Position numbers and translations under genes: made by a program
Assembly: GCF_905147365.1 (NCBI RefSeq)
Contig: NC_056407.1
Span: 17,963,980 to 18,027,979, forward strand
Direction: 5' to 3'
Origin: Aricia agestis
Lineage: Eukaryota > Arthropoda > Insecta > Lepidoptera > Lycaenidae
DNA: 64,000 nt
Notes under the pieces: generated by a model
Seen by the model: only the letters and a program-made list of their open reading frames with translations
The model's database searches: none
What the model was told of the DNA's origin: nothing
Shown: positions 15,301-25,408 of the stretch, one piece after another
How positions within the stretch are numbered: the stretch's first letter is position 1
Layout: each line of letters begins with the position of its first letter

Positions 15301-16246
15301 TAGTAAGTACAAAAATTTTAAAAATAATGATCCATTCATTTTCCATACTTGGGCCTCAGATTTATTGCTATTCATAAAAAAAATGTTAATGACCGCAGAG
15401 TGCAGACATAAATGGCAATAAGTAAGCAGCTTGTATAATATGGGTTTAAATTCACTTCCTGCTTGTACCTGTCATGTTGACTTTATAGTATTTATAATAC
15501 ACTTTTATAGTAGGTATTTACATGTTCTTTGTGAATGGTCAGATATTTCTGGGAGTTAACAGAATGATTGTTTTTTATACAATGCTGTCTGCAAGAGAAA
15601 AGACTCAGGGAGTTTGCTTATAAATTGTGCAATGTTATAAAATGATAATTAGAATAGAACCTAAGTACATGAACATACTTTATTAGATTAATATTATTCA
15701 AACAAAAATATAATATTAATAATTATGGAGTGAGAAAAGAATGTCTTGAATTGGCCGACTAACTTAACAAGATGATTGTGCTATGGTAATACTACTGACA
15801 AAAAAATCGTAAAGAATAAGTACCGCCGAGGAAATAATTGATTCCTAGGCAGTTGACAGGCCAATAAAATTTGGTCGGATCATGTCAATTAAATGTTAAT
15901 TGTGATCTGTCGGCTGGGTTTGATGTAACACGGCTTAACTATGTAGGACCCCTATCTGCCTAGGAATCAACTTCTCTAATAGTTCATGACATAGCCTACT
16001 AATGCATAAATAGTTTTCTTACTTTGAACAATATTTTTTTAGTTTTGTATTTTTGTCCAGAGAAAATTTTTTTTATTATTAATATATTAATAAAACACAG
16101 ACATACCTTTCGAAGCATCTGTCCACATTATCGGACATGAGGAGCAGCATACATAGCTGCTCCAGAGCAATGAGCTGCATGTCCCGCTCATCCCCCTGCC
16201 CCGTTAGCAACCACTCCAGCAGCGTCTCCGGATCCACTTCCGCCAT
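385..16246 (-). CDS. HECTD1: HECTD1 E3 ubiquitin ligase, N-terminal part (12 exons, continues off left edge)
   Basis: Coding exons in transcript order: 16246-16107, 15195-15080, 14141-14023, 12634-12495, 12009-11834, 5128-4998, 4507-4374, 4136-3895, 3344-3180, 2610-2475, 1852-1669 and 550-385. All have GT/AG borders and phases that join without a break, giving 616 codons plus one base. The protein starts [20 protein letters not shown] and follows vertebrate HECTD1 closely. Residues 1 to about 310 are the helical armadillo-like N-terminus. Residues about 343-465 are ankyrin repeats ([28 protein letters not shown]). An acidic DDDDGHL stretch follows near residue 562. HECTD1 is a HECT-type ubiquitin ligase of roughly 2600 residues in vertebrates; the SUN-like, MIB/HERC2 and catalytic HECT parts must lie left of base 1. 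Several exons are strikingly GC-rich against AT-rich introns. The largest intron, 5129-11833, carries a LINE and several DNA-element relics. The ATG is chosen because it matches the family start and directly follows a CTATAG acceptor. Confidence 0.94.
2231..2455. mobile_element. MITE, TAGGAATCA-TIR family, with an inner inverted repeat
   Basis: The ends match the family seen at 15823-15993 and 45662-45820: a TACCATCGA...TTCATAGGCAG left end and TATAGGAATCATCTTCTCT...GATAGTAC right end. The centre is a second inverted repeat, ACTCGGCGAAACA with TGGCGGTAGCGGT at 2279-2313, answered by ACCGCTACCGCC and TGTTTCGCCGAGT near 2398-2426. It is noncoding and sits in a HECTD1 intron. Confidence 0.6.
3571..3645. 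repeat. Fragment of the TAGGAATCA-TIR MITE family
   Basis: ATATCAGAGAAATTAATTCA followed by TAGGCAGATAG matches the TIR of the MITEs at 15823 and 45662, and is followed by the family's TTTGGTCGG-type internal segment. The partner end was not found, so this looks like a truncated copy in a HECTD1 intron. Confidence 0.45.
5129..6630. other. HECTD1 intron sequence, no recognisable feature
   Basis: This is the AT-rich 3' portion, on the minus strand, of the largest HECTD1 intron. The short open frames have no family resemblance and do not extend into spliceable exons. Nothing further is supported. Confidence 0.5.
6643..7370. mobile_element. hAT-like nonautonomous element with 8-bp TSD
   Basis: The termini TAGGGAATGCAAT and ATTGCATTCCCTA are perfect inverted repeats. 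They are flanked on both sides by GTCATGAC (6635-6642 and 7371-7378), an 8-bp target duplication that is itself palindromic. Near each end are several copies of ACCGGGAT and GCGGGAT subterminal motifs. An 8-bp TSD with a TAGGG terminus fits the hAT superfamily. No transposase frame remains, so it is nonautonomous. Confidence 0.75.
7557..7795. repeat. Inverted repeat rich in ATCCGGAT units
   Basis: Left part GGATAATCCAGATAATCCGG and right part ATCCGGATTATCCG face each other around an AT-rich core. Related ATTCGAATAA and ATCCGG units recur near 7800-7870 and 10850-10945, on either side of the LINE insertion. It looks like a degraded foldback element; no target duplication is clear. Confidence 0.35.
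8027..8285. mobile_element. TA-flanked MITE with long inverted repeats (copy 1)
   Basis: The element is almost one long hairpin. CAGTGTGTAACAAAAATAAG at the left is answered by TTATTTTTGTTACACCCTG at the right, and the complementarity continues through TAGAGAGTTCACTGTG and GTAGCAGC inward. TA dinucleotides at 8025-8026 and 8286-8287 flank it, as for Tc1/mariner-type MITEs. Other copies are at 29982-30167 and, interrupted, at 38248-39134. Confidence 0.75.
8513..8562. repeat. Short inverted repeat (CGAGCCACGTT / AACGTGGCTCG)
   Basis: A 50-bp hairpin in a HECTD1 intron, with arms CGAGCCACGTT and AACGTGGCTCG. No gene or target-site duplication is attached to it. Confidence 0.4.
9250..10706 (-). 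pseudogene. 5'-truncated non-LTR retrotransposon, reverse transcriptase relic
   Basis: The minus strand encodes the 3' half of a LINE ORF2. The segment around 10713-10384 has [18 protein letters not shown] and [13 protein letters not shown] (RT motifs). Then, after a +/-1 frameshift near 10384-10408, [11 protein letters not shown] (the catalytic YADD) and a long C-terminus run to a stop at 9545. The 3' end near 9250 has AATAAAG and an AAAT-repeat tail on the minus strand. The features suggest a CR1/Jockey-group element; the clade is an inference. The 5' end carries a 19-bp inverted duplication. Endonuclease and ORF1 are missing, so it is dead. It lies inside a HECTD1 intron, same strand as the host gene. 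Confidence 0.88.
10662..10706. repeat. 19-bp inverted duplication at the LINE 5' junction
   Basis: Bases 10662-10680 and 10688-10706 are perfect inverted copies (GCCCTTGTTTATCCATATT) around a 7-nt loop. One arm is LINE coding sequence and the other starts at the truncation point, as expected for an inversion made during target-primed reverse transcription. Confidence 0.7.
12767..13125. mobile_element. TA-flanked MITE in an identified target repeat
   Basis: Termini GGCTACTTGAC and GTCAAGTAGCC are flanked by TA at 12765-12766 and 13126-13127. It sits inside a repeat whose uninterrupted copy is at 53331-53395: there GATTTTCAATTGG is continuous, while here the element splits it. TA duplication suggests a Tc1/mariner-type element. 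It has no coding capacity and lies in a HECTD1 intron. Confidence 0.72.
13622..13960 (+). mobile_element. SINE-like element (GTGGGAGAGCC family), copy 1
   Basis: Starts GTGGGAGAGCCATGCTTCGG and runs through GAAACAGCGCTTGCGCTG, a variable CCCTA/CCCTT-rich stretch, and GGTGACCCGTTTGCTCG, to an A-rich tail after TTATTTCATAAAA. Further copies are at 19737-20010 (+), 37216-37399 (-) and 57288-57651 (-), with a tail-only copy at 55335-55440. It shows poly-A type retroposition but no ORF. Confidence 0.75.
14235..14965 (-). pseudogene. RTE-like LINE reverse transcriptase relic
   Basis: The minus strand carries broken RT segments. Near 14940-14830 is [18 protein letters not shown]. Near 14820-14690 is [16 protein letters not shown] followed by [12 protein letters not shown] deletion then joins to the C-terminal [20 protein letters not shown] and [10 protein letters not shown] around 14470-14330. 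These motifs are typical of RTE-type LINEs. Stops and frameshifts make it non-functional. It lies in HECTD1 intron 2. Confidence 0.75.
15823..15993. mobile_element. MITE, TAGGAATCA-TIR family (copy)
   Basis: The left end AATAATTGATTCCTAGGCAG is answered by CTGCCTAGGAATCAACTTC at the right. The interior, including AATTGTGATCTGTCGGCTGG, is shared with the copy at 45662-45820. Noncoding, in HECTD1 intron 1. Confidence 0.65.
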
Positions 16247-16432
16247 CTATAGCAACAACATGTAATATATAAACATCCACAACTGAACAATGCTTTTAAG
16301 CTCAGGCTCTCCGGATATTTTTACGACTCAAATTGTCAAATTCCAATTGTTTTGATGTTAAAATAGCAATGACATGTTAACTTTTTTCCGTAACCTTAAT
16401 TTAAAAATGAACTAAAAATTATATAAACGTAC

Positions 16433-16458
16433 CTTCAAAGGCTAGATATCTGTTCCAC
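16433..16458 (-). other. Putative 26-nt 5' UTR mini-exon of HECTD1
   Basis: The HECTD1 start codon is preceded immediately by an acceptor-like TTGTTGCTATAG, which implies a non-coding exon upstream. On the minus strand 16458-16433 is bounded by TTTTATTTACAG on the acceptor side and by AAG|GTACGT on the donor side. A further upstream first exon was not pinned down; one good donor, CTGACT|GTAAGT at 18587, could belong to it. Splice-motif evidence only. Confidence 0.45.
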
Positions 16459-18905
16459 CTGTAAATAAAATGTTGTATTATTTTTTTTTTTAATATAACA
16501 CCACAGCTGTGCACCTCAGTGCAGATTTATTTTTAACCAATATTTAGGCTTAAAAAAGTTATTGAAAAGTCAGTAGTAGTGTTGTATTGTTCTGTTAAAA
16601 TATATATCAGTATGCATCCTTTAAATTATTAAAAATTTTTGATTTCAAAATCAAATTCATAAGCATTGTTCCTGAACTTTGCCCGACAAACTACCTAATG
16701 CCATTTTAATCAACACTAAAAATATTTAAGACACAAGAAACACAATAGAATTTATATTGTGTCTCGGTCACCGGTGACCATATGGGGCTTGATGAATTAA
16801 AAACGGTATGTATTTAAATCAATATCTGTATATTCCCTTTTCTCCATCAAAATATTTGAAAGTTTCACCAAAAATACTGACTTGCAAACTAATTATGCAC
16901 CCTAAATAATGCGAATTAAGCATACTATTTAAAGTTATTTGCAAAACTGTTTTACTGAACGAATAACTATTATTAAAAAAATATATCTAACAATTCCTTA
17001 GTTCAACAAACATAATAACTTTTTAAAGGAAAACCATCACCAAAATTACTTTTAGGAACATCATTTATTCTAAATAAAACCCAATTTAATGTGTTATGTT
17101 CATATAATTAAGAACACATAAAAATCATCAAGTGCTAACTTAACATGGACTAAACTTTGGCACACTGAATGGTAACTCATAAACAATAATAATAAACAAT
17201 CGGCAATGAGCGAGTCGGATTAGCGCACAAAGGGTTCCTTACCGATATATTGCAAAATAATTAAGCCTCCAGCTTAGGAATTGCACTCTAGGGGTTGACA
17301 AGCTACTAAAGAAAAAAGAACTGGCTTCAATTATGAGTTGACTTCTGGGTGGTTCACAAAAAATAACCATGATGGCTTAGCCAATATTGCTATTATCTAA
17401 GAATCATTAATAAATTATTATTAACCCATACAATTACAATACAGTAGTGAATTTTGATAATTTTTATCAAGAAACCTTGAATTATATAGTTTTGGAATGA
17501 TAAAATCTTTCACCATATCTCATCATAATTACCAAAAATATTTGTCCCTAACACAGAAATAGGTCAAGATGTTCTGTGGTCGCTAAAGAGTAAAGAGCGA
17601 GCGCTAAGGAGTGAGTGCGGCGTTAGATGAGGAGGCCCCAACATGTTTTTCAGTAAAACAGAGAAACAAAAAGAAAATAAAGTTAGGTTAAAAATATTTT
17701 AGTTGCACGATTTGTCAATTTGTAGACTTCTTTTGATAATAGAAATTGATTTTATTGTAGTGCACCTTTCGATATCGTTTTTAGAAATTCCGTTGTAAGA
17801 TTGTCCAATTTAGAGTGCAAGTTAGTATTTTTGATAAACAATTTAAATATTTGTTTTACAAATAATATATCTGATGTATGAACCATATTTTTGGTGTGAA
17901 TTCGGTTATAAAGGTTGTCTCATTTTGTATGACGTTTAAGTTTTTTTGAAGGACATGTTCAGTTAATCAATTGTTTTTTTTTTTTTATCAGCATTAGTTT
18001 TTCTGGTATGCATTCAGTTAATTAGCGGAGTTACCTAGTGTGCTGAAAAAGTATTCTGTTCTGATGTGCATTTAATAATATCCCATTAAAAACCCTTTCT
18101 TTTTTGTTATTTTATCAAGAACATTACACAACAACCATGTTTATATTATAATTTCTTGAAAATGTTTAGTGTAGAAAGAATGTTACATTGTTGTTATAAC
18201 TTATAGCTGTCAAATTTTTTTCCAACAAGAGAGCAAAACTAAAACTACTTAGGTATAACTGTGTAAGATCGATACTGCAAAAACTACTATTACTAGAAAA
18301 ATATTGAAAAAAAATGGTAATAAAGTAGAGAAATACTAAATAAGGGTTCATTAATCGTAATAACGTATCTAAGTAGGTTAAAGACTGTTCATACGGAGCA
18401 CGGTCTGCACGGATGATGCGCCTTTCTCTTTTGTGCTGTTAGAACAATGGTGTCCCAAATATCAATAGTTTTATACACAATAAACTTTATAACTGAGCTT
18501 AAAATATAAGGTCCAAGGACCTAAGCGAATACTTTGCTAAATTAGTCATGAATCGTGATGAAAAATGCAGAAATGTCTTCCACTTACAGTCAGTAGGCCA
18601 TAACGTTGATTTGTTGGAATCGAGTCACAAAACAAACAAATTATGCTAGCAATAGCAAATTGCTAGAATTTCGTCAAAATGCGTCTCAGAAACATAAATA
18701 GCCAGTTCAATGATCTAGAGAAATTCCTCAAAAAACACACGACATAGGTACGACAATCGACAATAGAACGAAAACCAAGAAAGTAGAAACAGAAAAAACA
18801 GCAAACTGCAAAGAGCAAGTGATTGAACAATTTTGACTAAATTTTGACATATGTCATTTAGTGATTTGCTGTGTGGTGCCGCTGTGGTACAAAGCCTGAA
18901 TCGAT
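16459..18905. other. HECTD1 upstream region
   Basis: AT-rich sequence between the HECTD1 mini-exon and the repeat nest. It presumably contains the first exon and promoter of HECTD1, but no core promoter motif could be assigned. A fragment of the GGGTTCC repeat family is visible near 17210-17245. Confidence 0.35.
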
Positions 18906-19581
18906 ATTAATTAACGAAGTGTCTAGTCGTCCGATTACCGGATGAATAAAATAAATCTTAGTCGTCCGATTATCGGACGAATAGATTATCTTTTAAGGCT
19001 GTTGCTAGTCGTCCGGTAAGTGGATGAATTGTCCGTATCGTTAAAAAAAATATATATTTGCATGTTCCACACACAGAATCAGCTGTTATAAGAAAAAAAA
19101 GGATCAAAATGTTTTATTCCAATTACCTCGGTATACCGCAATAAAGTTAATATAGCTAGCGGAATAGAGCAACAATTCCGAGCTGTCAAACGTAACCAAA
19201 ATTGAACTATATCTGTGTATGTTTACGTGTGAGTGTAAATGATGTTCCTACATACATTTTTCTTAGAGCTCAAATTGTCAACGTGCCGATAAGTGCTGAC
19301 TGACTGTCAAAACAGATGAAAAAAAGGGATCTGCCACTTCAAATCACGCATCCCTTCCTACCACGAAGTGTTAGTGATGTTACTGATAGATGATAGTGAC
19401 TTCTCGCTTGCTCAGCTCATTGTTTGGTATGTATCGCTTCTTATCTTTAATTAGAAAAGAAATGTATCAGTAATTTGGCTGTAGCGATATCGATTTTTCT
19501 CTGCAAAGACTAAAGCTAAGAAATTAAAGTTCACTGTCGGTATTCATCATGTCAGTGTTCCTCACTCCTCATGTCAAATTT

Positions 19582-20286
19582 TGGCCGTGTTCGTCGGCGT
19601 AATTTTTAGCGCATTCGCTGCAAAACCTAGTTATTGCGCATGTCCAAATCATGTCATGCCATTGCAACGACAACTGTTTACGACTTGACATTTAACCCAA
19701 TTGCAATTTTTTGGTGGCGTTGCAATGAACAAACCAGTGGGAGAGCCATGCTTCGGCACGAATGGGCCGGCTCGACCGGAGAAATACCACGCTCTCACAG
19801 AAAACCGGCGTGAAACAGCACTTGCGCTGTGTTTCACCGAGTGAGTGAGTTTACCGGAGGCCCAATGCCCCCCTACCCTATTCTTTTTTTTTTTTTTTTT
19901 TGTCGGGAAATGCTGCATTCCTTCTGATGCTATGAGTGTCCATGGGTGACAAAAGTTGCTTTCCATCAGGTGACCCGTTTGCTCGTTTGCCTTCTTATTT
20001 CATAAAAAAAACAATTAAATTTTTAAATTTTTCCAAGTGATCCATATCCATATTTTCCAAAATAAAATAATCAAACACTATCATAGTGTTAAATAAATTA
20101 TTTGTGCGGCTGTTAGACAATTTAGGCTTATGTATTTATGTTTAGCTTTTATTATTTTAATCATGTATATAAACAATTAAGACGTTGTTTACGACTTGAC
20201 CAGCAACTTGTTATGGCATTGCCATGACATCTTTTGAACATGCGCAATAAAAGGTTTGTCCAAAAATACGCCGACGAACACGGCCA
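19582..20286. mobile_element. TIR element (TGGCCGTGTTCGTCGGCG) hosting a SINE
   Basis: TGGCCGTGTTCGTCGGCGTA at the left is answered by TACGCCGACGAACACGGCCA at the right. Complementarity continues inward through GCGCATGT and GTTTACGACTTGAC. The SINE at 19737-20010 is inserted in its centre. Confidence 0.65.
19737..20010 (+). mobile_element. SINE-like element (GTGGGAGAGCC family), copy 2
   Basis: Same start and end as the copy at 13622, with a shorter pyrimidine-rich middle and a T-run near 19885-19900. Ends at TTATTTCATAAAAAAAA. Nested in a TIR element. Confidence 0.75.
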
Positions 20287-20514
20287 TTTGTTATATTTTA
20301 AGAGATAAAATCACGCGACAGAACACTATGCCACAGATTAAGTTATATTATAAACATAAACTTAAAATATACTGTGCATTATAAGTTTATGATTATAAAT
20401 ATATATGTAGACAGATAGGCGCACAGATTAAGTTATAATATATATGTAGCACTATGCCACCACGAGTTTTCATACAAAAACGTCATTTTTGATCGGACGA
20501 TTAGATTATCTTTT

Positions 20515-21563
20515 ACCTGCACAAATTTAGCACCCCATCAAAGGATTTTTGAAATCAAAATGACTTTAATCGATAGGTCTACGTTAGGTCCGTATAGGTC
20601 CACCATAATTTTCGTTAGGTCCCCTATAGTTTTTTAATAAATAATAATTGTTTAAATTTTGCAAAAAAATAATGGTATCTTAGCACCTCATCTCAACCGA
20701 AACTGATAAATTTTTATATTTTAGCATTCTTTATCGTTAGGTCTGTATAGGTCCACAATAATTTTTGTTAGGTCCCCTATAGTTTTTTAATAAATAATTT
20801 TTTAAATTTTATAATAAAAAATAATTGCATCTTAGCATCTCATCTAAACCGAAACTGAATAATTTTTATATTTTTGCATTATTTATCGTTAGGTCTGTAT
20901 AGGTCCACAATAATTTTTGTTAGGTCACCTATAGTTTTTTAAATATTTTTTTAAATTTTGCAAAAAAAATATTAACAGAATAATATGGTGCCAAGAAAAA
21001 AAACAATAGATTTATGTTGTTGAAAGTAGTCAAAAAGGTCATTTTTCCGAAAACATTTTCACTTTTTATTTACCTAAAGCGCTTATTCCACTTGTCCTAT
21101 TTAGGAAGTCCTAGCTAGGATCCTAAATAATTTAGTCAAGTGGAATAACATTTGAAAGCAAGGATCCTTGCTAGGATCCTAAATCGGAAAAAAATGTGGC
21201 TCCCGTATGACTAAATCAGTGTTGCCAGATGGTTTCAACCTTTTATCTGTAGTGGGAACTGCTAAATCTGTATTAAAGTCAATTTATATTATGTTATAAG
21301 ATCTGGAATCTATTCGTAGGTAATTTCTTTAGTCTGCTGGTTCCAAGTAGTTCAGAAAGCTCATAATTCATAATTTTACGTGGAGCAAAAATTATTTCAA
21401 CCAATACAATTTTTTTTTTCAAAATTAAAAAAAATATTTATTAAAAAACTATAGGGGACCTAACGAAAATTATGGTGGACCTATACGGACCTAACGTAGA
21501 CCTATCGATTAAGGTCATTTTGATTTCAAAAATCCTTCGATGGGGTGCTAAATTTGTGCAGGT
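20515..21563. mobile_element. Long-TIR element with internal tandem repeats (MULE-like)
   Basis: ACCTGCACAAATTTAGCACC begins an inverted repeat of over 100 bp matched at 21430-21563. Between the arms, a unit containing GTTAGGTCTGTATAGGTCC and TTGTTAGGTCCCCTATAG repeats about three times. The flanks TTATCTTTT and TTATCTTGC, compared with an uninterrupted copy of the target at 18985-19010, suggest a target duplication of about 9 bp. Long TIRs plus a 9-bp TSD resemble Mutator-type elements; the assignment is inferred. Confidence 0.55.
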
Positions 21564-22620
21564 TTATCTTGCCTGTTGCTAGTCGTCCGGTAATCGGGTG
21601 AATTATTTTTTTTTATTCATCCGGTAATCGGACGACTAAGATTTATTTTATTCATCCGATTACCGGACGACTAGCAACAGCCATTAATTAATGCCGATTC
21701 TAGATACGAGATATATATTCGAAAAAAAGGTATTTTGCATGAAAGAGTATTTTTTTATACCTATTTGCACAACGCAAATTACCTCAATGCCTAGCCTATC
21801 TACTAGTAAGCTGCAAGTCATTGAGGTACTATAGACTGGAGAGAGTCATATCGGTGTATAAGCGTCAAAAGCGTGTAATGTTATGTCCTACTTACTAGGA
21901 CATAACAAAGGAGTCGGTCTGCATATTTCATGTAATAAAAGTGTTAATAAAGGTTTTTAGTAAACATTTAATGCTAAGTATCGTTGATTTTTGTGGTTCC
22001 GCTAAATAATAAACCATAAAAATGGTCAAAGAATGCCTCAAACACGTGGATTTAACATTAAATACGTATGTTTTGAACAACGTTTTTTGGGCTTTTCAAT
22101 CGGTATTTTTGTAAGCTAAAAAGATATTTTATAAGTTTATTAATCCCTTATTCGTGCTATATGAGGCATTAGTGCTAAAAATGTCACATCAATTAATAAT
22201 TTAGCTATAAAAATTGCATAGCTTTTTACGTGTGTTTACGGATTCTCATCACTTGAACTGTAATTAATCGGTATCATGAACTAATTGAATTTCTTTCCTG
22301 TACCATAATGTGCTTCGAAATAATCGACAATTTATAGAAATATTCAAGAAAATAAACGCACACTACTTGTATGAAAATAAGCACAAAATGCCCACGCGAT
22401 GACGAGCTAAAACTACATCTATACCTACTATAATACTTTATCTATGCAAGTAGTCTGGTTGTTGCAAGTTTAACTGCCGATCCACACTCGCGCGCGAAAG
22501 CGCGCCGCGGATCGCGCATTCTGCCAAATTTACTGATCCACACTCGCAAAGATGTCACTTTTTAATTTCTTCACTTTCTTGACGCACTATAGTTTGCGCT
22601 CTTGAGCCGTATTTATCTTA

Positions 22621-23265
22621 TGGCGGCTCTCGACATAGGCGAACGCGTTGGCCAACGCGTCTGCAGACGCGTTGGCAGTGCGCTTGCAACGGCGTTTGTG
22701 AGTAATCCACACATAGGAAGGTCGTTCAGTATGCTTTGGATCGCGCCAATGTGCGGACGGATTCAAAATGGATGTTTAGTCGCTAACAGCTGCAGCTGTT
22801 TATTTATTCACAGCTTATAATTACTTTGTAAATGTGGACAAGAAAAAGTTTTTAAAGAGTATTCTCGAAATAAATAAATAAAAGGCGAGAAAACGTAACA
22901 AACAAAGAAATAAACTCACTTTTACATAATATTTTATAATATTAAAATAATATAAGTAATTATTTTATTACCTACTTATTATTTATTAAATTATTACATA
23001 CAAAAATTATTACATATTATAATAATTATCATAATTATAACTCCGGGCAAACTGATCGCGCGGCCTATGTGTGGATGGAGCGCGAAGCTTGCGACAAATG
23101 TCCTTTGATCTTTTGCCGACATTTCCGACCCGCGCGGCAAGCTCGCAGACGCGTCGGCCAACGTCTAAATACCTACGGCCAACGCGCGAACGCCCGTTCT
23201 ACACATTGGGCCAACGCGTCTGCAGACGCGTTGGCCAACGCGTTCGCCTATGTCGAGAGCCGCCA
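22621..23265. mobile_element. TIR element with GC-rich arms and AT-rich core
   Basis: TGGCGGCTCTCGACATAGGC at the left is mirrored by GCCTATGTCGAGAGCCGCCA at the right. The arms continue with GCGTTGGCCAACGCG and the palindrome GTCTGCAGAC. The core is very AT-rich. Short ORFs over the arms are by-products of the palindromes. Confidence 0.6.
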
Positions 23266-24231
23266 ATACGTTATATTATAAACTAGATGTCCCGCGCGGC
23301 TTCGCTCGCGTAAATTATTAGGAATTTTACGGAAATCGTATATTTTTTCGCAACAAAATAGCTTATCTCTCTTCACGTAGTCTACTCTATATCTGTGCCA
23401 AATAACATACAAAATTGCTTTAGTAGTTCGTAAGATAAGCCCTTGCTAATAATTTTCCTTTTTAACCACATTTCCTCTGTTTCTTCGGTCCTATTAGTTT
23501 GCGTGATAAAATAGCCTATAGCCTTCTTTGATAAATGAGCTATCTAACACTAAAATATTTTTTATCGGACCGATAATTCCTGTGAGTAACGTGTTCAATC
23601 AAACAATTTTTTTTTTAAATCGCTTGACAAAATCGAATCTTGATCTAAATGACTATTAAAAGTACCGATGGGTCATAATAGGCTCAAAATCATGGGATAC
23701 ATATAACTTTATAAGGTATAATATGGTAGTGATGATGAATGTAATTTGCATAGTAGCATATGCTTTCCGTTCTTAAAGCAATGCAAAGGAGTTCTCTCAG
23801 CACCTTCCCAATCTAATCATGGTATACCTTGGTGCAAAATCTTACTTGTTGATTGCATATGCTTAGACTACTTCCCACGAAACCGAAGTCACCACATGTT
23901 TCCATATAAATTTTAAGGAGTTCCCTCGATTAGTCATGGCTCCCTGCATCAGATCACCACTTTTGTGAGTATAGTACCAAATTGGGATGACACTCTGTAC
24001 GCCAAAAGAAAAATTTTGAAAATTGGTTCACAAACGGCGGAGTAATCGTTGAATATAAAAAAACGAACATAACACCTCCCCCATTTTGAAAGTCAGTTAA
24101 AATTGTAGCCTATGTGTTATTCTGATGTATAAGCTATATTATTGTAAAGTTTCATTAAGATACATTCAGTAGTTTTTGCGTGAAAGAGTAACAAACATCT
24201 ATACATCCATACAAACTTTCGCCTTTATAAT

Positions 24232-25246
24232 TAGTGATGCAACGGATCTCTGTTTCTGTTTCCGCAAGTGCGGAAGTTCCGCGCTTTTTTCAACATCCGT
24301 TTCTGCTTCTGTTTCGCAACTTTCATAACGGAGATTTAAACGGAAGTTTACAACCGACGGCTATATTTTATCACGCTAAGTATAATAGGAGCGAAGAAAT
24401 AGAGGAAAATGTGGAAAAAACGGGGGAAAATTATTTGAAAGGGCTAATAAGCCCTTTCTAATAATTGAGATTAGCGCGTTCAAATATGAACGCGCTAATC
24501 TCAGAAACTACTGGTCCGATTTGAAAAATTTATTTTACTGTTGGATAGCCCATTTATCGAGAAAGGCTTTTAGGCTATATTTTATCACGCTAAGTATAAT
24601 AAGAGTGAATATAGTTATAATAGAGGAAAATGTGAAAAAACGGGGGAAACTATATGAAAGGGCCTATTTGAACGCGCTAATCTCAGGAACTGCTTATCCG
24701 ATTTAAAAATTCTTTGAATGTTAGATAGCCCATTCATCGAGGTAGGCTTATAAGCTATATTTTATCACGCTAAAACTAATAAGAGCGAAGAAATAGATGA
24801 AAATGTGGAAAAAACGGGGGAAATTATATGGAATTGCTTATTATATTATGAACTACTGGAGCAATTTTTATGTTATTTGGCAAACATGAAGAATAGACCA
24901 CGTGAAGGGAAATAGGCAATTTTTTGCTGCAAAATGTACGGTTGCGTGAAATTCCTAAATTACGCAAGCGAAGCCGCGCGAAACATCTATATATAATAAA
25001 ATCGTAGGAAAGTCAATTCTGTATATTGAATATTTTTGTACAATAAATAATACTTGGGGTGTGATCTACTATGCTAACGCGGACGAAGTCGCGGGCAACA
25101 GCTAGTAAAGAATATATATTTTGTACATTTTTTTTTTCATATTATTTACACTCCCGTTTCTGCATCCGTTTCCGTTTCTGCAAAAATTTACTTTTGACAT
25201 CTGTTTCCGTTTCTGGTTCCGCTAAGGCACTTCCGTTGCATCGCTA
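24232..25246. mobile_element. hAT-like element with 8-bp TSD
   Basis: Termini TAGTGATGCAACGGA and TCCGTTGCATCGCTA are flanked by the 8-bp direct repeat TTTATAAT (24224-24231, 25247-25254). Interior ends are built of CTGTTTCCG/TTTCTG repeats. Removing one TSD restores a Helitron 5' end, which is independent evidence for the boundaries. It contains a Helitron segment at 24361-25105. Confidence 0.75.
24361..25105 (+). mobile_element. Helitron-like element, tandem-repeat type, nested in hAT
   Basis: Ends CGCGGACGAAGTCGCGGGCA then ACAGCTAG|T. The body has about three units of a roughly 150-180-bp repeat (TATATTTTATCACGCTAAG ... CGCGCTAATCTCAG ... GATAGCCCATTTATCGAG). Same family as 30250-31016 and 43811-44914. 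Confidence 0.65.
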
Positions 25247-25408
25247 TTTATAATATTATAAATTAAATAAAGTAATAAAGTATAAAGTAGGATTAATTAT
25301 ATATTCTGTTCACTAAACAATGCTGGCATGTCTTGTATGGCAAAAGCCCTTATTAAAATAAAGATTTAAAAAAATCTCTTTGTCGCGGGACAGAAAACCG
25401 ACAACAAT

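Larger units (their letters stand above)
18915..21682. mobile_element. Large TIR element with nested insertions
   Basis: The left end (CTAGTCGTCCGATTACCGG then ATGAATAAAATAAATCTTAG) is repeated inverted at the right end near 21630-21675. ATTAATTAA flanks both sides (18906-18914, 21683-21691), a possible 9-bp TSD although low in complexity. The interior holds a second TIR element with a SINE in it, and a third long-TIR element. No transposase was recognised. Confidence 0.55.
23283..25262 (-). mobile_element. Helitron-like element, interrupted by a hAT-like insertion
   Basis: The 3' terminus on the minus strand is CTAG at 23286-23283, preceded by a CGCGAGCGAAGCCGCGCGG hairpin-like segment. It carries captured LINE 3' sequence at about 23700-24090 (CCTCCCCCATTTTGAAAGTC). 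Its 5' region (TAATATTATAAAGGCGAAAG on the minus strand) is split by the insertion at 24232-25246. Confidence 0.6.

Noticed and set aside
22602..23286. Small ORFs over GCGTTGGCCAACGCG palindromes
   Set aside because: They mirror each other on the two inverted arms of a TIR element, so they are not independent coding sequence.
24236..24238. A|TC as a Helitron 5' end at the right side of the 23283 element
   Set aside because: It is part of the hAT terminus TAGTGATGC; the 8-bp TSD shows the Helitron continues at 25247.
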